In this document: piece by piece, positions 23,755 to 35,921 of the stretch
How the letters are laid out: every line of letters starts with the position of its first letter
Numbering within the stretch: position 1 is the first letter of the stretch
Source: Beroe forskalii
Taxonomy: Eukaryota; Ctenophora; Nuda; Beroida; Beroidae
Length of the DNA: 64,000 nt
NCBI GenBank assembly: GCA_011033025.1
Contig: WFMF01000009.1
Coordinates: 1,414,853 to 1,478,852, forward strand
Reading direction: 5' to 3'
Position numbers and translations under genes: made by a program
The notes under the pieces: generated by a model
What the model was told of the DNA's origin: nothing
What the model saw: the letters and a program-made list of their open reading frames with translations, nothing else
Database searches by the model: none

Positions 23755-26700
23755 TCCAACTGTAGGAATACTCAAGAAACAAGTCCTCGAAATACCAAAG
23801 GTCACGCCATAAGAGAGAAAGAGAATGACAAGAGAGTTACTTCAAAAGGACTGTAATGAATAGAGAAGCAGTACCGTGCGAAGCGGTATTTACCTAGTTG
23901 CCATGGCAACCCCCATATATATTATGCGTATCAACACATCACTAAATATTGGTAACACGATCACTGCCAAAGTGGGGTCTCCGACATTTTTTACTGATAA
24001 ATTTGTTTTAAATTCTGAAGCGCGTTTGTAGCAGGTCCGAGAATTGAGAAATGTGATACACCTCGGGGGATAATCACTTATTATTCCCTGCCGAGTGCCA
24101 TTGATAACCATGATGACTGAGAAGGTAAGTGATTACTTTTCTTGGTAACAATCAATTAATGAGACAGTTACATTTAGAGAAGGATTCTTTATAGTTTTTT
24201 TTTCTTTCATAGTAGCGAAAATCCCGCGGAGGATAAGGGTATATAGTAGTGAAAATCCCGCGGAGGATAAGGGTATATATATATATCCTCCAAAAATTTT
24301 AACCCATGCCCCCGTGAAGTTTAAAAGTTCTTGACCCGACCGCCAAAATTTAATAATGGTCTTCAGAACAGCTGTATTGCCTTCCCTTATATTTTTTCTC
24401 TCCCGAAACCTTTTTGTTTTACAATAAAAAAGCATTGAAGAGGGTGGCTTAGAAAGGTTAGAAATAGGATGTGTAGAGCTGGTCCAGGTTTGCAATAGAA
24501 CTATTGTAATTTATGGAAAGTTTCCGGAATTGTTGTTTTATAATATCAGTCGCGAAAATATCCCTCCGTCCGTGCCCTTGTCACAAATCTTCTATATATA
24601 ACGAATTTCTTAGTTATGAGGATTTCTATTATCAAAAACGTAAATCTTATAGACTGACTAGGCCCATCCGTGGACCACATATTGGAAATTTCTAGAATTA
24701 TGTCAATAATTTCTAAATTAAAGCTTCAAACTCTTGGAATCTTATTTAAGACTTAAGAATGAGCTGGGCTACGGGTTGGAGGAAAAGGCTTCGGATCTGT
24801 CAGTACTGAGTATAACTAAATAGCACCAAACTGTACTGCTGTACACTGAATTGGAGAAATTAGTAATATCAACGTACGTTGTGAAACTCGAAGAAATATT
24901 GCTTTTCGGAACAAGCGACAGCATTGAGGCTGAAAACGAAAGTATGAACTTTGAAAATCAGATGAGAAGTTACATTAAAGGTGAGAAAAGACATCAGAAT
25001 TCAGAACATCAAACGATCAGACAATCAGTGTCATTAAATCAGTATCATCACAGTAGATGAACTAAAGTCTATGCTTTCATTTTTTTAATCTCCAAAATTA
25101 TTCATTATCAGGGGTTGTCAACTTAAACAATTTTTTTCAGTTCAAATTTCAAACAGGCTTGAGGCTGTGTAATAAGACAGATACCTAGGAGGCATACATG
25201 CGCAAGGACTATCGAGAAGACGACAGACTCAACAAAACTTACACTAAATGACATGGAAGCTTTGCCCCAGAAGCTTTGAAAAGTAAAATTGTTACAAAGA
25301 AAATTGCGCGGCGTCACACGAATTTGATAGTCTCTCGCCGCTGCGCGCAACCTTGCAAAGTTTCTAGTACAAGCTTACAAAGACACAGCAGATGCTTGAT
25401 TTCTATTCAAATAAAGCGTTTCATGATTATTTATTGTCACGAGCTTTGTGATACCTGTTTAGACTTTAAGAAAGTCATTTATGTATTTATCCCGTGATAA
25501 ACTTACATTTTGTATGATAGCTATTATTAAGAACTCCGTTAATTTTCTCTGAGTACTCTTCAGTCTCAAATAGAGTGGAGACGATTGCAGTTTTTTTTTT
25601 GGATTTTTACTACTGTGGGTGACAGCTGTTATCTAACACACTCCCGTTGAGACACTTTTAAAAAGATTAGAAATTCATAATTTTTGTTCGAATTTTTACT
25701 TTTTAGACAGAAAACAACAATTCTGTACTTGATTCCTTAATAAAACTCGTTACCAATCCAATTTCATCTATACATTGTTCATATTTTTCATAAAGTAAAA
25801 AATGTTCAAAAATATTTTAAACCCCCCTCCCTCTTATTTGACATCCCCCCCTTTTTACGACATTGCTGAAAACCTGCCACAGTGGGGACAGTTGTCACAG
25901 TCCCCCGTCTATTTGAGACTGAAGAGTAAATGTCTGACTGTCTGAGTATCATGCTTTTTACCCTCTTTGGTCTTTTGGTAAGGACGGGGTGTCATAACAA
26001 ACTCATGGTTAGGGAAATCAAGCGCCAGCATACGGGAATAACAGACAAGAATTGTGCCGTACGCGCAATTCTTGGTCTACTGGTATGATAACAGTCCCCA
26101 ATATTACCCATAATGTAGCACATAGTTAGTTAATTGAATAAAAGGTTGCCCAAGTCTCAAACCATCCCCTTCAAATTTGAAAATTGCTGAAAATGAGTCA
26201 TTTTAGCAGCATCATCCTCATTCCCCTTCCATGTTGAATGTGGATGTGCCCCGCTGAATTAATTTTATCCAGAAAACAATATGGGATACTATGGAGATTC
26301 AGAGTGGAATAGAATTTTGCAAGAACCTCAGGAAGCTATGAGATAGATAATGGGGGCATGGCGGTATTTCAGTAGCTATTATTCAGTATTATGTATAGCT
26401 GAAGACGAAGCTTCGGTAAGGTCCAGAAGCAACAGAGCTCTACAACACTTCGCTATTATATTACCACATAATATAGGTACTTGGTAATAACCTGGTACTT
26501 TACTAATTAAACATCGAAAAGCTCGAAACAACAGACTTGAGTATTGGAGATAATTAATTAAATAGCACAAATTCATGGATCATAATGGAGTAATGATACT
26601 ATTATACCGATGCGATGTCCGATATACAGAACCACTACGGGATTAATTCTAGATCGGCAACAACCTCACGTAAATACACAGAAGAAGCTGATGAAATGGA

Positions 26701-28109
26701 AGAGTGATGAAACAAGCATCCGACGGTTAAAGTAATGGGAGTAGCCTCCGCACAATTTACAGCGATATTACCGTCATCACATGCTCTCCTAGAGTGCATG
26801 GGACAACCTAATCACGTGATTTGTTATATAAGCTACAAACAGAAGATTGGGTAGATCGGAAACAAAATGGTGCCAAGAGAGTCACATGGCCAAAGAATTA
26901 GAATGCCCTATTGAAAGCTCTAAAATAAGAGAGGAATTAGATGCATGCTCGTAGAAACATACCTACATTGAACTGATATACAGTACAGGAAAGTGCTGTC
27001 TTAGGTGCAAGAGAATATGGCATGAATTGGAATATAAGGTCACTCACACTCGCATATTAAAGAAGTCCTTTAGTCCTTTGCTCTTAATATAATAATGAGT
27101 TAGAATCAGGGATTCAGGGACGGTAATAGGATCACAATTATTACACGCACCAGGTGATGGTTACATGCTGCTGTCACTGAAGGGGTGCAAGACCTCAAAC
27201 AGAAAGTGTGGGCACAGTGCGAGGGCAAGTGGCACTCGTTCTGACATTTCACTGGAGCAAGTCGAGCTCCAGTCGATCAGTTAGGTGCTAAATTTTTACA
27301 TTGAGTGCCCTGTAGATTCGAACCGTACAGCACTTCAAAGGTCTAAATGCTGCAAATTATTCTTTCAGAAAAAGGGTGACGGCGTTGTTAGAAAATTAAC
27401 TTAAATGCAGAAAAATTCACCCCAGTACAAGCCACAAGGTAGTAGCCACTGTTTTATGGTCACAGACCGTTTCTATGGTGAATGGTTTCTAATAAAGAAA
27501 TGCATTTCTTCGAGGTATACTCTTATATTGTTATTTTGTTGATGAAACTTTTGGTACAAAAAAAACTAGGGTTTATATTTTGCATCCTATCAACGGTGGT
27601 CGGTGGCCGGTGGGCCTATAAAAGAGCACAAGCTATTTCGTTCTTGTTTACCTGTCCAGTTATCCAGTTAATTTCAAATATAATAATATTTCATTCATTG
27701 ATTCCGTAGGAAATGCTTGTAACACTTTGAGAGTAACAAGCATAAAGATCACAAATGTATACATTATACATCTATCATAGGCGGCATTGATATTGAAACA
27801 ATCAGTGCACGAGTTAACACTTGACAGCGTACTCGTGTGCTGACGATTTCAGGATCCTATTATATTATGGGTGAGCTAATATGCCGCCGATATTAATAAT
27901 GTTGCATTGTCAGATTGTAGTCTGAACACTTGAAGAGATAGAAAGCAATGTTGAATGGCTAGTAACGTAGTGTTTTGATGTGTAACAGCTCCTGCCCCTT
28001 TATAACCCTCTACCAAACTGCAATTACTCCAACTACTTACTTATATATCACTAAAATATTCTTTGGTTACAACATACACAACAGCAGCAAACCAAGCAAT
28101 GTTACTCAC
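23755..28109. other. Upstream or intronic AT-rich stretch without a supported gene
   Basis: A perfect-length tandem duplication of 34 bp sits at 24211-24278 (AGTAGnGAAAATCCCGCGGA repeated), followed by a (TA)n run. A plus-strand TATAAAAG lies at 27617-27624, but no coding exon was found downstream. If the 28110-28381 exons belong to dynein copy 1, this stretch is its first intron. Confidence 0.5.
24211..24278. repeat. 34-bp tandem duplication
   Basis: Units 24211-24244 and 24245-24278 differ at a single base. The duplication is followed directly by a short (TA)n tract. Confidence 0.8.
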
Positions 28110-28381
28110 TTGCGTGGCAGCACCTTTCGGAACATTTTGCGCCCTGTTTCCATAGGTCCGTCTTTGGTATCGTCGCCCAGTGGTCGGCAAGCCAACACCT
28201 GAATAAAGAGGAGTGAGTAGGGAAGGCTATTAGAGCATTAGGGATTAAACGTGGGCCAAACGATAAGGATGAAAGGAAAGTAAGTAAGTAATAGAATGCA
28301 AACCATAACATAATAGTAATCCTGATATATGAGGGACTTACGGCCAGTGGTGGTAGATGGCGTGCCATTGGCATCAGCCAT
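28110..28381 (-). CDS. Candidate two-exon 5' leader (alternative start of dynein copy 1 or a separate gene start)
   Basis: Exon A (28381-28342) begins ATG and reads MADANGTPSTTTG plus one base before GTAAGTCC. Exon B (28198-28110) follows a TTTATTCAG acceptor, completes that codon and reads RVGLPTTGRRYQ...GAATQ to a GTGAGTAAC donor. The 43-codon frame runs cleanly across the junction and leaves phase 0, which matches exon 2 of dynein copy 1 at 21411. The peptide is basic and low in hydrophobics, like a disordered N-terminal extension. There is no homology I recognise. Belonging to the dynein gene is inferred only from strand, position and phase. Confidence 0.45.
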
Positions 28382-29820
28382 TACTGTATAGTTTTAAGGA
28401 TGCTGTTCTCTTTCTCTTCGAACATGCGGTCCTACTCAAGTGATGATTGAGAAAACGAATATTGTTACTAGAATTTGATGCAATGAATGACCAATTAACC
28501 AAATAGCATTATTTCTTTCGACAAGTACAAAACAAACTTGTACATAAAATATGGATCACTATAAACTGTATAGTACAAGCAAAGAAATAAATAGTTGATG
28601 TAACGAGCTGGTACTACAGAAAACCATGTACCCACCAATCCGGCAGTAGCCAGTGCTCTTACAGGCCAATTACAGGTTGCTAACAACATACGTACTTAAC
28701 ATTATCTTTGCAGTTGCTATGTACCTTCCTAGAGTCAGGGCTAGACAAACCAATTAAATACCATAATGTGCTTTATTTCTTCTTCTGACCATTTTACCTT
28801 TTTCTAGGAACTGTAAGAAGAATACCTAATTTGGCTACCTGGGGCAGTTCCTAATATACATTTCATATAGAGCTCCTTGCCATAACTTTATTACAAGATT
28901 GCTTTCATAATGTTTAATCACTAATCAAATGGTTGAACTCGTATCGAAAAAGTTGAAAAAAACTTATAATCTAATAACTCTGCAGTCTGCTACTGGATCA
29001 GTGTCAAAGCATTTTGAAAAGAAGAACATCAGATCAGTGCTTCAAGCATACATAGACTCATAGAGACCGCAACAAAAACGGCTTAATGTATTAAGATATT
29101 GAGAGAAATAGTAATTCATTAATAATCCAATATCACGACTTAGAGCAACAAAATGCAGGAGCTTTGTGTTAAAAACAAAGCTCGTTCGTATGATTTGTGA
29201 GGCAGTGCAGCTTGCCTCGGGGAGTAGCAAGCAATATTGAGCAGTGCCATGGTTACAACATGAGACTCAACACACATGTTATCATGTAAAACACTGAGCA
29301 ATCATGCATGGACTGCAGCATATGACATGCACGTGTCAGTAACATATTGCACCACTTCTCATATGAGCTTTATACTAATGAACACAATGCAGAGATAATG
29401 AAAAATCTTTGCAAGCTGTTATAAGGATTTTAGGATCAGGAGAATTATAGGTATATTAATTAATGATTCATTAGAAGATTAGTAGTGGGCCCATTGGGCC
29501 TGCAAATACACAGCTCACTCTGCCATGCTAGTTGCTATGCAGCACCCTGTCAACAAATTTTAAACAAATCAATTCAAAATTATTGAATACTTTTTACCAG
29601 TGCATCAAAAATTCCAATCAGATAAAAAGTAACAGAGTAGTAAAATCAAAACAGCATAAAGCAGAAATCAACACATACAGAGTAGTAAAATCAACAATAA
29701 CCATACTGCTGGTGGGCACCCTAAAATATGTTAACAAAAGGACAAAAGACACTATGACATTAAAAATTGTACAGAGTATAGGATTTTATAAGCATTGATA
29801 CTAAAAAAGGAACTGGTTGA
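28382..29820. other. Intergenic stretch
   Basis: AT-rich sequence with scattered short frames and no recognisable gene, RNA or repeat. Confidence 0.5.
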
Positions 29821-30190
29821 GTCCAAACAAGCTGAACGAACCAAAACCACCCTGAACTGACCCAAAACCTCCCCAAATCAAGCTGAAACGATGCCAAAAG
29901 AAGCGAATCAACTGGAAACAAGCAAATCGACCCAAAACAAGTGAATCAACCTGAAACAAGCGAATCAACCAAATCAACACACATTCTTACCCTAACCAAG
30001 GTTGATTCAGGTTGATTCACTTGTTTTGGGTTGTTTCATTTGTTTTGAGTTGTTTCACTTATTTTGGGCTGATTCACTCGTTTTGGCTCACTTCAGTTGG
30101 TTTTGGCTTGATTTAGGGAGGTTTTTGTGTTGGTTTGGGGTGGGTTTGCCAGATTGTTCCACTTGCTTCAATTTGATTTCCCTTGATTTG
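29821..30190. repeat. Large palindrome of minisatellite units
   Basis: The left arm (29821-29990) is built of units such as AGCGAATCAACCTGAAACAA and CCAAAACAAG. The right arm (30001-30190) carries the reverse complements (GTTGATTCACTTGTTTTGGG type). The arms meet around 29,995, so the whole block is a foldback of about 370 bp. No coding potential was found. Confidence 0.75.
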
Positions 30191-31832
30191 GCTAGTTCCT
30201 GAGCTTGTAGCATTGACAAGCAGTGACAAAACATTGGAAAATTGGAAACCTCAAGACAAGGCTTTGTCACTCTCACACTGATATGTCACTAGAAGTTTTG
30301 GCAAATGAGACCTTTTGGTAGGTTGGTACCATCCATGGCATGAAAAAACCTAATCCTGGCTATCCTAGATACATGCAAAATGCTTTTCAAAACATGCAAT
30401 TTTGAGATATTTCCAAATCCCTAGACAAAATGCATAAAATTAGGAAAATTACTTGAGTTCTATCTTAATTTTAGAAACGAAAGTGCATATTTTAAAGTTG
30501 AAAATGGAGGGGTTTCGGCCCACATACACCTCACAGCTTACAAGTGCAAGGCTGGGCCACCCAGGACTCCAGATTCCTGAGGAACACAGTTTAGAGGAGA
30601 AGGGAGGAAAGAGAAAGAGTTCAGTAGAGGTAAAAGATCATTGAGTGCTAAAATCGTGTGGAATATCTAAGTATAAAGTTATTAAAACCTTAATGTGTAC
30701 GTTAAAATGAAAGGGAGGTTGCAGGCATCTGCCTGTCCAGCTAGGGGGCGGAGCCCCCCCGGAAAATTTTTGGGTTTTTCAATGTCTGAGAATGAATTTT
30801 GGGCTACAGAAATGGGCAAGAATCGGGAAAATTTTAAGTCTTATACAATGGTACTTTAACAAGTCTTGAGCAAGTTTTCATGTTGAAAAACTGTGTGCAG
30901 AACATTTTGTGCCTCATAATCACCCTTGCCCAACTGATGACCCATTGTTAGCCCAGAGCAGTTGCTGGTTTTTAGGCGTTTAGTTATTATGAACATCATT
31001 GAATCTTTTTATTCATTCTGAAAGTATGCCACTTGCATAAATCTATGAGTATTATATGAGCATGATATTTAGTTATTCCTTTCTTTATTATTATTTTTGC
31101 CTACTAAAAATGGAGACATGAATTTATTACAGCACTTCCGTATCTACTGTGGTTTGTAGAAATAAAATACCATGATTAACCTACAAAGATAAAGATAAAG
31201 ATTTGACATCAACACTCATTTCACAAAACAGTGTCCATGATTCAATAAACATTATGCTGGATCTTCCAGCCCATATTATATAGACATTATCATTGAAAAA
31301 TACATAATACAATTTAATAAATTAACATTTAATGGCGAATTTAAATTTTATCTGTATAAATTATAACGTAAATTATAGTATGAATAAAAAGAACAACCTG
31401 ATAAAATAAAGAATAAAACAAAATTTTCAGAATAAAACAAAATTTTCTATTGACATTCCATTAATCATTCCTACATACTGGAAAATATATCAGAACAAAT
31501 ATCTTGTCTTGCTGAGTATTAGAGGGCATAGGGGTGTTGGTGTTGTGCAATCAGAGTTTGTAAACAAGATAATTCATTTTCCTAGGCTCAGCTCATAAAC
31601 TTAATAAGGACCTTCCACTTGGTATTACAAGTGGGCTCTAAAATGAGGGCAGAATGCAGGGTCACAGGGCTTGAGGCTTGTTGTTTCCCTTAATGAACCA
31701 TCATTTAAAAGCAAGGATAATTTTATAAATCAAGAGTATATATTCAGGGTGAAGGTGTTACAGTTATATATATTGAACTGAACCTAGTTATTGACTGCCT
31801 TTTGTTCATAAAAGATTGCCAATAGTGAGTTA
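30191..31832. other. Intergenic stretch 3' of the LINE
   Basis: AT-rich, with no supported gene. A short GC-rich island near 30,720-30,770 (GGGGGCGGAGCCCCCC) is a near-perfect palindrome that could fold as a hairpin. Confidence 0.5.
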
Positions 31833-32077
31833 ATAATAATAATAATTGTAATTTATTTACACCGCTATTAAGAAAAAACTTATACTCAGCAGTGTATAAC
31901 CAATAGAAGCCAAAAAAAATCTACTAAAAGGTTTTCTTAACTGAAAAAGTGCTTGCACTCGAAAGTTGAATATAACTAAAAGCAAAAACTAAAATCTGAT
32001 CTCCCCTTTTTTGAGAAAACAATAAAATAACACATAAAATTCAGTGAAGCACCAAACATGAGTTTCAAAAGTTCTGA

Positions 32078-32443
32078 GTGTCACTTAGTTAGTTGCATAG
32101 TTTCAGAGATTGTGAGATTAAAAAGAAATGTTTTCAGCAGTTTTTTGAAAGACCTTGTGCTTTCAGCTGTCGTGACATATGAAGGAAGGCTATTAAGAAT
32201 CTTGGGACCAATAAAAGAGAGGCTCCTTTGTCCATATGTAGTATTCATCACTGGAGTCTGTAATTTTGGTCTGTAACCTTGGTATGAGTAACTAAACATG
32301 TCCTGGATATAGAGTGGTGCATGGCCATTGAGTGCTTTATATGACAAGAGGGCTATTTTAAAGATGATCCGTTTCTTAATCTGAAGCCAGTGGAGGTCGT
32401 GTAGGTCATTCCCAACATGATCATACTTATACTTTCCTGACAC
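32078..32443 (-). pseudogene. Frameshifted C-terminal part of LINE ORF2
   Basis: The continuation of the ORF2 protein is in a different frame and ends with TGA at 32078-32080. The block contains HDLHWLQIKKRIIFKIALL and LSYKALNGHAPLYIQ, the conserved C-terminal motif of CR1/L2 reverse transcriptases. It is offset from ORF2 by a small indel at about 32,440-32,450. Confidence 0.8.
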
Positions 32444-34896
32444 AAGTTTGGCAGTGCAGAGTTTTGTATTACTTGTAGCTGATTCAGCTGTTTCTCAGCT
32501 ATCCCATAATACAACCCATTGCAGTAGTCCAGACAAGATATAACCATACTGTTGACGACCAACTTCATTTGATCTTTTGTTAGAAGAAACTTTACTTTGC
32601 TCAGATTTCTGATTGTATGAAAGGAGGTCTTTTTAAGTGAAACTATCTGGTTGGCAAATGATAATCTTTGGTCCATTTGAAAACCCAGGTTTTTGACAAC
32701 TGACTGAAACCTAATGGTTGTGCCACATAACAAATTCACACCATTAATTACAATGTTCTTCAGAATTTTACTTGACCCAAAGATTATAATTTGAGTCTTT
32801 GGCTCATTAAGTTGAAGGTAAAATTTGGACATCCATTTCCTGATAGCATCAAAACAGTCATTTACCTGAGTGGTCAATACATCTAGTTGTTCTGTTGGAC
32901 GAAATTCCTTGGTAACCTGATGGTCATCAGCATAACCAAAAATACTAAAGCCCAGTTTCTTGACACACATGTATATAGATCTGATATAAATGTTGAATAG
33001 GACAGGACCCAAAACTGACCCCTGAGGAACTCCAAACTTTATGATGATGGTCTCGGAAGTTACAGAGCCAAGTCTAATTCTTTGAGCACGACCTTTGAGG
33101 AAGCTAGTGAACCATGACAAAGCAGTGCCTCTGAGACCAATTTCATATCTCAAGATTTTCAGAAGCAGATCATGATCAACTGTGTCAAAAGCTGCACTCA
33201 GATCTAATAACATTACAACTGTGGCTGATTGCTCATCTGCAGCAACTAACAGATCATTTACAATTTTGAAAAGGATTGTTTCTGTGCGGTGGTTTTTCTT
33301 GTAGGCAAACTGGTCTGGGCAGAGGAGGTTATTTTGTTCCATGTGGGTATTCAGTCTTCTGAGGACTACTCGTTCAACCAATTTTCCAATGAATGTAAGG
33401 TTAGAAACAGGGCGGTAACTGTTCAGATTATTTGCATCTAGTTTCTTGTCTTTGAGTAGGGGTGCGACATCAGCCAGTTTAACCCCATCCATAGAGCCAG
33501 ATTTCAAGGATGTGTTTACTAGATCAACAATAGTTGGAAGTAACATGCCAATGTTTTCTTCAAGTAAATCTTGAGGCAAAATGTCAGCAGGAGAGCACTT
33601 GATTCCACTTTCTTTGATGATATCCTTTATCTCATCTATTGATGTAGGGACAAAGTCAAACAGTTCAGAAGTTGGTTGACAGTATTCCTGAACAGAAGTA
33701 TCATACTGGAATTTCTCATGAATCTTGTCGATCTTATCAATGTAAAATTTGTTGAATTCACTAGCAAGCCTCTCTATATCATTGTTTTCAGGAAGGGTGT
33801 GACATTTCTGTCTGTCAAGCACTTTATTCACAACACTGTATAGTGTGCGAGGTTTTGTTTCAGATTTAGCAATCACATTCCCTAGATATGCCTTTTTCTT
33901 GTTTTTTGCAAGTTCAGATGCCTTGAAACAAAGCTCCTTGTAAAACAAAAAAGATTCATCTGACAAGTGTTTGGTTCGCTCAGCCTGCCTTCTAAGCTTC
34001 CTGAATTCTCTATACTCTTTATCAAACCATGGAGCCTTATCAACAACTGATATAGACTTGGAGATAACTGGAGCATGTTTGTCAAGCAAAGTTTTACAAG
34101 CAGATGATAAGATATCAACTGCAGTGACAAACCCATTTGAAGTAGTTATTGTCTCTATTATGTCTTTCATATCTGAGGAAAATGATTCCCTATCTATAGT
34201 TGAAATGTTTCTCACATGAATATTTTTGAAATATTTTCCACTCACTTGTGCATTTAAGCTGCAGAAAATTGGAAAATGGTCAGAGCCTAGGGAGTTCAGA
34301 GGTTCAACCTCACAGGCAGAGAAATTTAAGGTTTTATTTATGGAGAACAAGAATATCTGATCCAGAGACCCCCCATTTACATGAGTAGATTCATTAACCA
34401 GCTTTTCCATGCCATAGGATTTGAAAACATCAAGGCATTGTTTGCTAATACGTGATTTAGTCTCGAAATGAATATCCAAATCCCCAGAAACAATGAAATG
34501 GTCTGCTTTAGCTGAAATAACTGAGAGAAGAATGTCAAGTTCCTTTGAAAATGCTGAAGTCAATGTACCAGTTCTGTACAGAGTAACCAATATTATTTTT
34601 ATAGTTTCAGCTTTTAACCATACAGCAACATACTCAAATGTTTGAAAAGTTTTAGATATTTTGCATATATTGACTGATAATCCTGTTTTAAATACAACAG
34701 CAGTACCACCTCCACGTTTATCTTCTCTAAACTCATGAATTATTGAATAGCCATATGACTTTATGATACTTGTTGTAGCATTGGTATCATCATCAAGCCA
34801 CGACTCACAAATTGAAGCAATAGCAATGTCTTTATCATGAAATAGACCCATTACATCATTAATCTTGTTATTGAGTGACCTAGGGTTGAAGAGCAT
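32353..34896 (-). CDS. LINE ORF2: endonuclease and reverse transcriptase
   Basis: 847 codons from ATG at 34896; the frame is also open upstream and overlaps the end of ORF1. The N-terminal third is an APE-type endonuclease (NPRSLNNK start, SDHFPIF motif); the GDLDIH box replaces the usual GDFN-type sequence. The reverse transcriptase follows, with the KYRPVSN-type finger region (NSYRPVSNLTFIGK), AFDTVDHDLL, GVPQGSVLGP and the catalytic GYADDH (bases ~32,920-32,940). After IQNSA the frame shifts; the true C-terminal domain continues in another frame at 32443-32078. It nicks target DNA and copies the element's RNA into the genome. Confidence 0.85.
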   Translation of the reverse strand: MLFNPRSLNNKINDVMGLFHDKDIAIASICESWLDDDTNATTSIIKSYGYSIIHEFREDKRGGGTAVVFKTGLSVNICKISKTFQTFEYVAVWLKAETIKIILVTLYRTGTLTSAFSKELDILLSVISAKADHFIVSGDLDIHFETKSRISKQCLDVFKSYGMEKLVNESTHVNGGSLDQIFLFSINKTLNFSACEVEPLNSLGSDHFPIFCSLNAQVSGKYFKNIHVRNISTIDRESFSSDMKDIIETITTSNGFVTAVDILSSACKTLLDKHAPVISKSISVVDKAPWFDKEYREFRKLRRQAERTKHLSDESFLFYKELCFKASELAKNKKKAYLGNVIAKSETKPRTLYSVVNKVLDRQKCHTLPENNDIERLASEFNKFYIDKIDKIHEKFQYDTSVQEYCQPTSELFDFVPTSIDEIKDIIKESGIKCSPADILPQDLLEENIGMLLPTIVDLVNTSLKSGSMDGVKLADVAPLLKDKKLDANNLNSYRPVSNLTFIGKLVERVVLRRLNTHMEQNNLLCPDQFAYKKNHRTETILFKIVNDLLVAADEQSATVVMLLDLSAAFDTVDHDLLLKILRYEIGLRGTALSWFTSFLKGRAQRIRLGSVTSETIIIKFGVPQGSVLGPVLFNIYIRSIYMCVKKLGFSIFGYADDHQVTKEFRPTEQLDVLTTQVNDCFDAIRKWMSKFYLQLNEPKTQIIIFGSSKILKNIVINGVNLLCGTTIRFQSVVKNLGFQMDQRLSFANQIVSLKKTSFHTIRNLSKVKFLLTKDQMKLVVNSMVISCLDYCNGLYYGIAEKQLNQLQVIQNSALPNLCQESISMIMLGMTYTTSTGFRLRNGSSLK

Positions 34897-34937
34897 GAAG
34901 TTGAATGAGGCTTCTTTGTCAAAAGTGTTTGTGCCAA

Positions 34938-35921
34938 TTAGGTCTTTTGGTAAAAAGGGATGGTCTTTTTTACTTTTTCAAGTTGCTCCAAATAAGCTGG
35001 ACAGGAAATGCTGTTGGCTTCATGGTGTGTATCAGCTTGATCTGCCTTTTTGCAATTTACACAGCAGCTGGCTCCAGAGTTGATCTTCACAGTGCAAGAC
35101 CTAGTCTCATGGTCACCAGCACAATAACCACACTTATGAGAATTCTTACATTCCTTACTATGGTGCCCAAACTCTTGACAGTTGTAGCAACGAAGCACAA
35201 AAACCCTGTCATAAACTTTACATGTTTGTGAACCTACAAAAAGACGATCATTCTGCTTACTGATGACTGATCTGATGACATTACTGACACGGATAGTTGC
35301 ACGGAAAATATTGTTGTTGTTCTTGAGAGGTGCAACATAAATGACGTCCAATATTTTATCATCAGTAGAAGAGGAACTTTCAATAACTGAGGTTATTCCA
35401 GGATTTTGGTTCTTCACCATTGTAGTTATTTCATCCTTTGAATACTCCCTATTCAGACCAACTACATTAATTGTGGGCATTTTTGTAGGAACTTTTTCAA
35501 TTGTATGCTCAGGGCAATCACTAGCGATTTTCTCCTTGAGTTTCTCTGCATCTGATTTATTATTCAGAACAATACCAGTGTCCGATGACTTTTTCATAGT
35601 AAAGGTTTTGTGCACAGAAATCCCATTATCAATACAAATCTTTTCCAATTTCACAGCATTGACTGGTTGACCATTAACATCTTTTTTAATGGCCATTGTA
35701 TGTTTCAGATTTTCAGTGCGTTTTGTATCTTCCCAAACATTATTAGAAACAGACTTAGTTGAACTAGATGCTTTGACAGCATGATTATCTGGATTACAAA
35801 TTGCTGCTTTCAACTCACTCATTTCTGTTTTAAAAGAATTTTTCATTGAATCTATTTTTCTTTCAAGGGCATCGACTCGATCAACAGATTCATGAGCTCT
35901 CTTTTCCTCCTCACGTGTCAT
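34938..35921 (-). CDS. LINE ORF1: RNA-binding protein with zinc knuckles
   Basis: 327 codons from ATG at 35921. The N-terminus is a short heptad-like coiled coil (VDRVDALERKIDSMKN). The C-terminus has CCHC-type knuckles (CYNCQEFGHHSKEC, then CGYCAGDHETRSC and CCVNCKKAD...). The same frame continues upstream through a TAA (35991-35993) into a PHD-like cysteine pattern (CNAC, CIRCWFCKNFFHAINC, then CDYC just before the ATG). The annotated ATG is therefore probably an internal one in a longer ORF1. ORF1 proteins of this type bind the element RNA. Confidence 0.75.
   Translation of the reverse strand: MTREEEKRAHESVDRVDALERKIDSMKNSFKTEMSELKAAICNPDNHAVKASSSTKSVSNNVWEDTKRTENLKHTMAIKKDVNGQPVNAVKLEKICIDNGISVHKTFTMKKSSDTGIVLNNKSDAEKLKEKIASDCPEHTIEKVPTKMPTINVVGLNREYSKDEITTMVKNQNPGITSVIESSSSTDDKILDVIYVAPLKNNNNIFRATIRVSNVIRSVISKQNDRLFVGSQTCKVYDRVFVLRCYNCQEFGHHSKECKNSHKCGYCAGDHETRSCTVKINSGASCCVNCKKADQADTHHEANSISCPAYLEQLEKVKKTIPFYQKT

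Noticed and set aside
27235-27330. tRNA-like B box (GGTTCGAATCTA on the minus strand) near 27,315
   Set aside because: The T-stem pairs only outside the normal 5-bp/7-nt layout, and there is no A box, anticodon arm or acceptor stem.
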